A program made the position numbers and the translations under genes. A stretch of DNA of 64,000 bases, taken from contig NC_064755.1 of assembly GCF_011397635.1 (NCBI RefSeq), positions 20,629,282-20,693,281 on the forward strand, read 5' to 3'. Positions 11,772-23,592 of the stretch are shown here, in pieces; within the stretch, counting starts at the first letter, position 1; the number at the start of each line of letters is the position of its first letter. The notes under the pieces are model-generated. The model did no database searches. It had not been told where the DNA came from and saw only the letters and a list, made by a program, of their open reading frames with translations. Source of the DNA: Epinephelus fuscoguttatus. Taxonomy: Eukaryota; Chordata; Actinopteri; Perciformes; Serranidae.

Positions 11772-12010
11772 TCACTGCACGTCCCAGATCTCACAGAGCA
11801 GCGGTGTAAATTTGTGGTCGTTCATCCTCCAGGACGTGAGCATCTCTGCGTGGTAGTGGCTGAGTGTTCTCAGCTCTGTCAGACGGCCCAGGAGACGAGC
11901 AAAGTACTGCGGCTCCTGTGGGTGCTGCAGGACACACAGCTTCCTCAGCACGTCCAGCATGGTCTCCTGAAGTCTCTCAACAGCCTCGTGATCCTTCACA
12001 TAAGGCCGAT
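11772..12010 (-). CDS. nr1h4: nr1h4 terminal coding exon 9
   Basis: Encodes helices 9-12 from [17 protein letters not shown] to the AF-2 motif [10 protein letters not shown] and TGA stop. The helix 11 histidine (SHYHAEML) and AF-2 Trp are present. Confidence 0.97.
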
Positions 12011-15000
12011 CTGGAGAGGATGATACATTAGCCTATTTTAATATCATAAGAATGTAGAAGACACGCCTTATATAGTGTCAGTATAAAATACTTGTGGATC
12101 CTTAGAAGCTGTTGATGCTGGCTCACCTGGTGTTAGGATGGTTATAGCGGTGAGGAGAGCCTGTTCCTCCACCGCCATGTGGAGTTCACCGATGCTTTTA
12201 TAAAAGTTGAACATGGGTGTCGTGAATACTTCTGATATACCTGCAGAGAAAATGTCATAAATTGTCCCAAAACATATGCTGAATAGGCACAATCAAGCTC
12301 CCCTTAAAACCCTTTGATAAGGTAAAGTTAAACACAGACCTCAGCACAACACAATGAGCTGTCTGTTAAGCCCCAGTTTAATTACTTATAGTGGTTTCAG
12401 CACATATACAATGCTGCATTAACCATAAGCAAGACAAGACGCTCTGTCACACCTCTCAGTGTGTGATACCACTGCTGAAGGCACCCTTTGGTGTCTGGTT
12501 GGATGGGATTAAACAAATGCAGGCTTTCATCCAGGAGGAGACGGCTGTTCCTGTCCCATGGCTGATTAAAAATCAGTGCTGTTTTAACATAACGTTAGGT
12601 AACTCATGTCTCTTTGTCATGAACTGATGTCACTCACCTGACATATTTACATCATGTTATGTACTTATTTCAATCCAAAACAGCATTTTTTTTTCTAAAC
12701 CTAACCAAGTAGTTTTGTTGCCTAAACCTAACCTAAACCAAACTTTAACTACATGTTCCAACGAGTATGCATCTCATAGAGATGGCAGCCAAAGGGTGTC
12801 TTCTGCATTGGTATCATATGCAAAAGGCACAAGAAAGTGGCGGCCTGGGATAAGAGCGCATTGGGATCAAAGATAAGTGGTTACAACACACACGACAGAA
12901 AAACAGCATGAGTGAAATTGTCAAGAGCAACTTTTGTTGTTATCGATCACGAGATTATGACTTTGAATTTTGATTACCTCACATAATAAGAAGTGATCTG
13001 TATCTGTATCATAGACTGTAAAAATAATGGACGTAATGTCACCCACTGGTTTGTGAACTCCCATTTTGAAGCCTCAAGTTCGACATTTTGGGTGTTGCCA
13101 TGTTGGTTTTTTTTTTTGAGCCAGAAGTGACCATGTTTGGGCAAGAGGCTGGACTGTGGAGGTGCAAAGGGGTGGATCTGAGTGAGAAGCCGAGACCACT
13201 ATCAGCAGACGGCCTGTCACTCAAAGCGACCCGCCCTTCGTTATGTGCAACTTTAAGCCTCAACAACATTTAAATGGGTAAGTTATATAAACATTCAGCC
13301 CCTGTATAGTTGTCATGAGCAGGAAAAATAGCTACAGAGACCAAAACTGTTTTTTGTACCAGCTATCATGACCTGTCGAGCCCCTTGAGTTCATGTTTTT
13401 TTTTGTCATCCCTGTGTTTCCTGTTTTATCTAAGTAACCATTGTCTAGTCTTGTTTCAGATCCCACTACCTGTCAAGTTTCCCTCCTTCATGATTACTTG
13501 CCCTGCCCTAATGTATTTCACCTGTATCTCAGTGTATTTCACCTGTGTCTCATAAGCCCTTTTTAAATAGGACTTGTGCAAATTTGCAGGAAAGCCCAAT
13601 CAGTCTTTTTTCAGCACTGGCAGTATAAAAACAAAATCGGGGAATGTGGCAAAATGCCACCTGCCTACTTTTGTTTATACAGAATGTGCCTTTTTCGGGG
13701 CAATGGGGGGCGTGAGCAAGTAACAAAACATGTAGCTCAGTGTGTGACGTAACCAGTGACGTGGGAGGGAAGCCTTGGCTAGTCAGTCCTTTGGCGATTC
13801 TCTCGTAAGTCGGTCCGTTCTTCACCGTTCCCAACATCTGACGGTTAATGGCCTCTTCATTTGCGAGGGCAAGGAGGGCTCACAATTCCTTGTCTCCCCA
13901 GTTGCTCATCTTTACAGTGTCTGTCAGGTTTGCATTTTCCTCTTGCTACTAGCTGCTCGCTAATTCCTGCTATCAGCTGTTTCCTGTTTATCCACCGCCA
14001 GTTGCTCGCGTGTGCGGCGTCATCAACAGCTCCTCCCACAAGTCATCAACAGCCCCTCCCGTTGCGGAAGGTCGCCTTGGTCTGTTTAAACCAAAAGGGT
14101 TCTGCCAATATGACTACCCTATGAGGCAGAAAATTGGGCACCTCAGATCAACTTGCCAATCTGGCTCTGTGTGTCTAAACGCTCGCAGCTTGTCGGCAAA
14201 ACGGCCCAACATTCATGGAAAATCTGGCAGTGTAAAAGGGGCTATTGTCTCCCTTGTCTTAGAGTATTTAAGTTTCTGTCTTCCCCTTCTTTGTTGCCAG
14301 ATCATCTTTACCATTGAGTGAGAATTCCAGCGTTTTTTCCCAGTGTGTCTTGTTAGTGTGTTTTTGACCATTTTTGCCTTTTGTTGTGGAATTAGGCATT
14401 TTAAAACAGCAATCTATGGGGATTGACTCCCCTCTGGAGCCAGCGCCATGTGGCCGTTCAAATATCTGCAGTTTTTTGCACTTCCACAATGGCTTCTTTT
14501 TTCACCCCTTGAAGTTGCCGCTTGGTTTGTATGCAGATGATGTTAGTCTATATAATGCTCATGTGACAAACTAATCCGATGAATGATGGTGCAAATGTTG
14601 CGCAAAAAGCAATGCAGGACAAAGAACAGTCAACACATGGTGAAGAACAAGGGTACAAAACATTACAGGAGGAAGAGCAGGCAAAAAGCAGAAAGATCCC
14701 ATCTTGCATAACAGTCTGCACTTTGAGCCAGGACACTCAGTCAACAGTCTGCCCTAATCTGTTATTATTCTTCACATGATGATCACACATAATCACAAAG
14801 AAAATAAACTCGAGCTCACACAGAAAGGGAGCTGCAAGTCTACCTCTCCCAGTAAAGCAATCATCAGGCAGACCATTGTGACCATTTCGTGATGGGGGTA
14901 AAGAAGAATTAGTCTGCATTAGGAGGCTTTTCTTCTTTAGGTAATGATTCAACATTAAATAAGGATGGTTATTACAAACTACTCTCTATATAACTTCAAA

Positions 15001-15560
15001 TGTTTGCATTCACTTTGCTCTTGCACACTGGCAACAGTTCCTACTTCTGATGCTCTTCAGTCTAGCAGAGGCTATCTGTCTGCTCGGACACATCATCAAG
15101 CATTCAGAAATGCCAGCGGGGCTCAGAGGGAGAGAAGTGGACAATAGCACTCTTGATGTTTTGATAAGAAACAATGGTCTCTTCAGACAGCTTTGCTCCC
15201 TTATTCTCCCAGACTGGCCTTTAGTGTGAATGTCTCTTATCCCCACCATTCACACACCAGAGCTGCGCTGAGGGACCCAGCGCCTCACACACACACGCTC
15301 CTGCCATCACTGTCTGTCTAACTGTCCAACGTGGTTGACATAATGACACCTCGCATACATATAAATGATTTCTTAAAACCACCAAGCAGCAAACTAGTTG
15401 ATATGGGACATACTGTATGTGTAAATATAGGCTGCAAATGAAATATAGGAAACACCTTATATGGGTTTCAATAAATGAAACATGATGCCACCGAAGAGCT
15501 GTTGGCTTTGAATGCTCTCCTCTACCTGCCGGCATGCCCACACACACACACACACACACA

Positions 15561-15620
<60 letters not shown>

Positions 15621-18600
15621 CACACACGCCTAAACTGAGTGTAACTGTACCCAGTGAGGGTGTGTGTGCATGTGTAACCTACACCCAGCCAGAGATCAAC
15701 AGGTCAGCACACATCTCCCAGCTGCATCACACAGATCAGGCAGATCAATTATTAAAGGAGGATCTGACTAGACCTGACGCCCGGCTGCAGGTGGAACTAC
15801 AAATGTCACCATGCTGCATGTGTAGCCTGCTGGAAGAGCAACGCACCAAAGACTCTTGAAGGTCATGAATTAGGAGTAAAGTTATTCTACTTTCACACTT
15901 TGAAATGACATAGCCATGGCTCAGGAGGTAGAGCAGGATGTCAACTAATCAGATGATCAGCGGTTCAATCCCAGACTCCTTAAGTCCGCATGTTGAAGTA
16001 TCCTTGAGCAAGATACTGAACCCCATTTTGCTCTGACTGCTGTTCCATTGGTGTGTGAGTGTGTTAAAGCTGTGTAACAGGTGGCACCGTATATGGTAGC
16101 CTTGGCCACCAGTGTGTGAATCCGTGAATGTGACTCGTCGTGTAAAAAGCGTTAGAAATGTGCTATACAAGTGCAGGTCATACACAGTATGTTCTATGAA
16201 ACAGTACATCCGTTGTAACAACCCTAACTTCCTTAGAACAGACTGACTTGCATCACGTTGTGTACTCACTGAGGTGAGGTTTGCAATAAGGACCAAATGA
16301 GCAGTGGACTAGCTTCCTGTTTCTTTTGCCATTATTTGTATGTTTGTTGAAACATGATGTAACGCTACTGTAGCTGTCTCTGAAACGAGTAAGAGTCACA
16401 GCTCAGTGGACAGCTAAGAGGCAGAGACTGCAGGGATAAACAAAGTGCAGGTCAACATATATTCTCATCGAACTCAGTGAACTAAAGGGGAACAACAACT
16501 GAATTGAAAATTCCAATATGAACGTGAGCTACTCTCTCTCAGAGCCAGAAACCAGAGAAGTAAGTCTCAACTTGTTATGGCATCAGGTATAAAGTCTGGA
16601 GCTGCTCCACAGACAGTGAATGGGAGCCTGATTTTATGGTGTGGCCATTTCTTTCTCTTTTTTGTTTACCTAAATGAGCTCTTTTCAGTTGTACAGATCT
16701 CAGTCCTGAAACAGAAAATGTACCCATATACTCAGATCATTCCTCTGGATGCTCTCTGTGTCATCTCGAAAATCTTTCCCAATTCATTGTCTGTTGAGCA
16801 GCTGCAGACTTTATACCCATGACATCATAAATTAGAGTTTTAGTAACCTGGTTGTTGGATTTAGGAGAAAGATTTACTAATGTTTACCAATAATTTTGAA
16901 CTCTCTTAGTCCATAGTAATGGACCTGCCACTCTTCCAACCACTCAAATTGCTTTTTACACTACAAGTCACATTAACCCATTCACACACACGCTCACACA
17001 CTGGTGGCCGAGGCTACATGTACACGTTGCCACCTGTTACGCAGTAATAAATTTGCATGCTCTCACACACCGATCGAACAGCCATTGGGATGAATTTGGG
17101 GTTCAATATCTGGCCCAAGGATTCTTCTGTACGCAGACTGGAGGAATGAGGGGATTGAGTCTGCTGATCTTCCGATTGGTGGATGACCCGCTCTACCTCT
17201 GAGTCACAGCCGTCCCAAACATGAATGATTTTTGAAAATGGGTGTAGTTCCCCTTTAGGAGTTTATTTTGACCAATCCAACAGAGCTGGTGATTGTTGGA
17301 ACAGCGGACTAATGAATTGATTAACAAGACTAACTAAGAGGGTTTTGAAGTGTTTTATTTTGTTTTAATCAAGTTTGATTTAAGTGCGTTTTATGATGAG
17401 TTAAAAAGGCAACTACGCTATTGTTAGTGTAAGTTGAGAGAGAGAAACTTGGATTGGTGTATGGTTGTATTTTTTTTGTTTAATAAGGAAAACAGGTAAA
17501 AGAATAGGCCAAAACAGAGTTCTCAAACCAGTGAATGTCACACCATTTACAGCCTCACTGATGTGTTTTGTCAACACAACAACTAGTCACCTTTTTCTTT
17601 TGTGTTTGTCAAACAACCACGCAACTTTTTATTGTCCTTTCTATCATTCTTATTTTCATGGGATCACTTCAGTCGACTCACCACTCTTGCGTATCCTCTC
17701 TTCCAAAAGTTCTGTGTGTCCTTTGGGCATCTTTCTGTTGAAAACCTGAGCTGAGCGCAGAAACATGGCCTCCACAGCCGAACCCTTCAGCAGAGCGATC
17801 TGATCCTCACGATCCAGAGACAGAAAGCCTGCCAGAGGTGTCACACCACTCATTACATCCCGCATGTTATCATCCATGATCCTAGTGTTATAACAGACTA
17901 TATTCTATACAGGGTTCCCACACTTTTTCATGAACGTGATTTCAAAACTTTCCCATGACTTGTCAAAGACTCATAATAATTGTTTTGTTTGTCTGTTGTG
18001 CCAGGTGTTTTTCAAACATTTCAGATTTAAACTCCAGTTAAACATAATTTCAGCTCACTTGCAAACATGAATAGAGAGGAAATGTGGGGAGAGAAATCCA
18101 GAAATGTACACAAAACATTGTACACAGAAAATACACATGCCGTCATGTTAAATTACGTGTAAGGCTATCCATGTCAGATTACTGTAACAATTCATTACAT
18201 GCAACAAAATTCCACGACTTTTCCAAAACTTTGAATTATTTTTACCACATTTAGGACTTTTACAGGCCTGGAAAATGTGATTGTAAAATTCTATTACTTT
18301 TCCATGATGTGGGAACCCTGTCTATAAGATTTTCAAAATAGGCAACAATACCTGGAATGTTTTTTGTAAACTCCACCAGAACTTGAACTTGACTTGTTGC
18401 CATTTCTGTCAGTAGCAGGAAGTTTTCCTCTGCGCTGTACTGTTCTTGTAGCTGGTGAAACAACACAAGAAAACAGTGTTGGAAAAGATCAGATCAACCA
18501 AGCTGCATAAAGTCTACCAGCAGGCTACTCAACTATGATTAGTGGCAATAAAGATCAAAGCATGTCATCATGTGAACTTGAGTTTCTCAAATTTAGACAG

Positions 18601-21600
18601 ACTAATTTATTGGATCTTTTATCATCAATAATTCAAATAGAGAAAAGTAAAGAAAAGTGAAGTTTGAAGTGATATTGAGGGTAATTTACCAGCTTTTTGG
18701 CCACGTCTTGAGGAATTTGATGTCTGTTGTAAGCATCTACGATGGCACTCACAAGCACCTGCTGCTCTTTGGTGATTTCCACTTTTTCCTGAACAGACAA
18801 CAAAACCCATCGTTAAGTGGTGACACATTATTTGTCTCAGTTTATATGAAATACTCAGTGAATTTAAAGGAAAAAAATAAGATGGAAAAACTGCAACTGG
18901 TTGTGATCACCTTTGACAGTTTGGTGGTTGAGGTGACCTGTTTGCTGTCCGTGTTGTCCGCGCCCTCTGTCTCGTCTCCAGTCGACTCTCCCGGGGAGGC
19001 CTTGGTGTTCTTCCGCAGCCTTTTAGACTTACACTGGATCTCTGTCAGCAGGCCTGCCGGCAGTGATGAAGGCTTCACTATGTGTGTTAATCAACAGCAT
19101 TTGCAAGTGTTCATTTTCATTTATAATGAGGCTGTATTAACATTAGAAACCAAACGGCAGAGTGAAATGAGAATCCTAACTGTAATGTTCTGCCATTAAT
19201 ATTTCAACAACATATATTATGTGCAGTCACTTATCCATAAGTTGCAGCTCACATTTAAATCAATGCATAATTTATTGATTTATTGTCTTGTTTCATTAAA
19301 GTCTACCTTTTTTTTTTTTTTTTTTACTTTTGCCGCAGCACTGGCCACATTTTCCATTAAGGGAAAATATATTTTCATTCAACCATCCTTTGAGTGATAA
19401 CTTGTTCTCACACTAATGTATGAATGTAAAACCTTGCTAGTCCAGCCCTGTCTCCCATAAGTTATGTTTCTATACAACTAATGTGAAACAGCAAATGTGT
19501 TCTGAGGGAAATGTTATGAAGCGTAAATTATGTTTTCTATTAAAGACATTAAAGTCTGGTTGACTGGTTTCTTGCAGTTCAATGAGGAGAAGACAGACAT
19601 CCTTCTCTTTGACCCCCCACATCAGACCACTGTTACTGCCCACAACCTCGATCACATTTTCGCCTACATCAGACCACACGCAAAGAACCTGGGTGCTGTA
19701 TTTGATGGTGATCTGAGTTTTAACAGGCAGGTAGATTTTGTCAAAACCATCTCCAAAATTGGCATTTCCCATCACCAATGAATCTAGTTGAAAACGCTGC
19801 TGCCCAGTTATTAGAAGAAGAAGAAGAAGAAGAAGAAGATACACTTTTTACTAATTCTTGAGGGCAAATTAAATTTTTGTCACTATGTCATTATTTTTTG
19901 TCATATGTGCACAGGCTTGAAAAACACACACAAACCAGATCTATACGTGCATTAAATGGAGAGATGATGGAGCAAGGGGGCTGCCTTGAACGGGTGCCCC
20001 GAGCAGCTGGGGGTTCTGGGGGGTGGTATGTTTTGAAACATACAACTCTAATTTCTGGGAGACAGGCTGGCTAGTCCTCTACGTTTCTGTCTGACTCTCT
20101 AAGTCCTAATAAAAAATTAATTTCTCTCGTAAACAAGATTTGAGAGGAAAGTAAGAAGAGTGAAATCAGTCTCTCCTGTGAAATAGCACCTGTTTTTTCA
20201 CTCCATGACTGAAAAAGTCTACTTTGTGGAGCTCTTATTGCTCCAGTGGGTAGAGTCATGAAGGCCTGCCACCCTGCAATATTCATCACAGTGTGCCTGC
20301 ACTATTTATGAGCAACAGGAGTCCAGTCCATCCTCCTGTTCTTTGCTACTGACAGCTCCTATAGACCCAATAACTAATCATCCTCCAACAACTCAGAAGG
20401 TACATGTTCACAGCTTCTGTCTTCATACTGAGGTATCTTATAAGGTAGCTTATGAAAACACAGAGGGCAACATTCCCAAATAGAAAGGTGTTCAGAAAAA
20501 ATACTTAATGGCAAATTCCTTTTAACAATAGCAGCCACTTTGAAGGTGTTAATTCCTCCTAAACGGATCTTAAGTTGTCTGTTTAATTGCTTCTATTCCC
20601 GTAACAGTAACAAAAGCTGGACCTTTCTGTTGTGTGATATGTGGCATTTAATCCTCCAGTAAAATTCAACAGGCCGTGCCAGAATGGAAAATGAGGCAAC
20701 CTTCGACAGCCTCTCTCTTGACTCCACTACACAAACAGCAAAGTGTGTGCATGTGGAAGGTGGAAATCAGTTTGAATTGATGGATGACAGTGAGTAGAAA
20801 CAAGTCTACAATTCTTTCATTCCCTGTCGCATTTATTACCAATCGTTTCTGCATTCAATCAGCATGAACAGGAATGAGAGTCTCTTAATGATCAGTGATA
20901 CTCACATTCAGCCAGCATGCCCATCTCCTTGCACTTTCTTAGCCGACACTCCTGGCATTTCCTGCGCATGTACATGTCCATCTCACAATTCCCGCCACTC
21001 TTGCATTTGTACACAGCGTTCTTGGTTATGCTCCGTCTGAAGAAACCTGAATGTGGTTGACAAAACAAGGAATTATCATGAGCCAGGTACAGAAGAAGCT
21101 GATACAAAGTCAAGCATTTTCTGTTGGTCCACACTTTAGTACAGAGCTGGAAAGTGACTGAAGTGAAATGGTAGGCCTATATAATATTCCTAACTATGTT
21201 TTATTTAGTTTATGATCACCTGAAACTAAGAGTCATTGTGTCTTTTGTTACCTTATACTGAGCCGTTTACATCGACATATAGAGCAGGTTCTCTTCCACA
21301 GGGTCATGTTTTTTCTACAGTAGCTAAGAACAGACAAACCAAACACTGGCTCTAGACAGGGCCATTCACATTTTCACATTGACCACCATAGTTCTCCTAC
21401 ACACTTAGCACATGGGAGAAGTTTCAGTTTTACAACCTCACCACTATATGCCACTAAGTCCTGCACACTAGACCTTTAAGTACTGTTCATTCCCAAAGTG
21501 CTTGTGCTTAATTATTTCCATTTAATACTACTTTATACCTCTACTCTGCTCTTCACTCATTTTTCTAACAACATTAAATGCCAACTATGGTTACTAGTAA

Positions 21601-23553
21601 CTTTGCATTTATCTTGTGAACATGTCTGAATGATCTCCACCTTGACCAACAGCAAGAGTAAAAGGCTGCTTACCCAAAATGTATCAGGGACAATAATAAA
21701 GTAATAATAAGTATATATCACAGTATAAAACAACACTATGAAAGAGTCCATTCTGCATATTGAGTACTTGTAGTTTTGTATATCAGATTGTTTGGATTTT
21801 TTTTTCCACTTGGGTGCAGCAGAAACAACAAACACAAAACTGACCAATTATCATCTTTTAACATGCTAGCAACAACTTATCTATACACCCAGTGGACACA
21901 AAGCAACATTATCATTCATCTGGACTCATGTTTCTGGCCACCCAGTGAACCTGAGTCAAATATTTACTGTCCTTTTAGCTCTGGTTTTGGTCTCCACCAA
22001 ATCCTGCAGGAAATATTTGGCTCTTCAGCTACTAAATGCTTCATGAAGGCCCTGTTTACAACACCATGTATCTTGGGTGATCTGATCACAAATGGACGGC
22101 TCTAAGTACAGGTGAGAATGCACCCGATGCACCCTCAATGTGTCTCGAGATTTGATCGCTCGGACCACATTTGGAGGTGGTCTGGCCAGTACATGGCCAC
22201 ATTCTTTCAGCAGCATGTACACTAATGTATCCTGGGCCACATTAAAGGACCGCCTATTCAACTGATGTCCTGTGGCTATCACAGCAGAGACAGAAGTCCT
22301 GGCTCTGCTTTTGATCATCCTTTGTTTCATTCCCAGTTGGCTCTCAAATCATGTAAGCTAGCTTTGTCCATGACATCTGAAAGTTTCAAAAAGTGTGAAA
22401 AAAAGAGTTATATTACAGGCAATCTGGAAATCCATCGATTTTTTTTTTTTTTTTTCGACTAATGGAAGTGCAGGGGCCTCGGCGATCGCTCACGCTCACG
22501 TTCACTTCCGGCGGTGCCCCCAGGGAATCGCAGTGTTGTTTACAAATACTTAGGGTAGAAAACCAACAGAGTTTAGCTATATGTCACATTTTTCACGTCA
22601 CTATATCACCGTTTAGACTAATCTGATGTTTGTCTATAAACACAATGATTGAACAAATGTTTTGTAAATAATAACATGGTTATTGTAGATTAGCTGGGCT
22701 AACCGTTAGCTGTTAACGTTAGCCGTTAGCGGTGTCTGTAATCATGGGCGTGGTAGCAGGGGGAAAAGTGGACCTGACTACCCAGGGCCCAAGTAGGGAG
22801 AGAGGCCCATGAAAATCCTGATTTTTTTTTTTTTTGTGATGTTTTTATTTTGAATGAATTGGGCCCTCCAATTAATTGGTGTCATAATTTATTTCAAATA
22901 TATTGATAATATCAACTGAGAGAATGAACTTTATGTCACAGTCCTCCCACATATTGGACATTCTGGGGGCCCCCTCTTGGAGGTGTAAAATGATTTAGCC
23001 TGCCCGACAGCGACAAGTGTAACGTCAGTGAGCCCAGATTGAATGACCTGGGGGCTAGACATCATGCTGCCCAAAAAGTATAAATCGGGGTATCAAAAGA
23101 AGAAAGAGAGGAAAGGAAAAGAAAGAAGGCAGAATGAGGGGAGGCAGCTGTTGACTGCTTTCTTTCCCAAAGGTGAACCGAGTTTGCTTGTTATGCAAAG
23201 TCCAATTAAAGTTATCGTAGTCCACTCCAGACAGCTGCTGCTAATGCTTGTATGCTCACGTGAAGTCTTTAGCTTAGCTAGTTGCCAACCAGGCTGCTTG
23301 CGGTTGTAAGTATAAAGACAATTATGGGCCAGCTAACGTTAGTTGTCAACATTAACCAGTTTCAGAAACAAACAGTGGCTCTGGCGCAGCCGCAGCAGCG
23401 GGAGCAGCAGGAGCAGCAGTGGCCAGTCCTGGTGGCTCTTCTGAAGATGAGGCTGAGTTTAGAGATGAGCAAAGACAAGGTGAGATCGTTGTTCAAGTAT
23501 TCAAGGGCGAGCTCCCCCCACCGACCCCCTCTTACGTTGGTATGTTGGTTCGC

Positions 23554-23592
<39 letters not shown>

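Noticed and set aside
12690-12735. CTAAACCTAACC words resembling telomere repeats
   Set aside because: Only two or three imperfect units, with intervening unique sequence; part of a common fish interspersed repeat.
15538-15627. CRISPR-like repetition
   Set aside because: Simple dinucleotide and tetranucleotide runs without unique spacers; the window is a vertebrate genome.
15221-15859. Open frames on both strands across 15.5 kb
   Set aside because: They are Cys-Val and Thr-His repeats produced by a CA/GCAC microsatellite.
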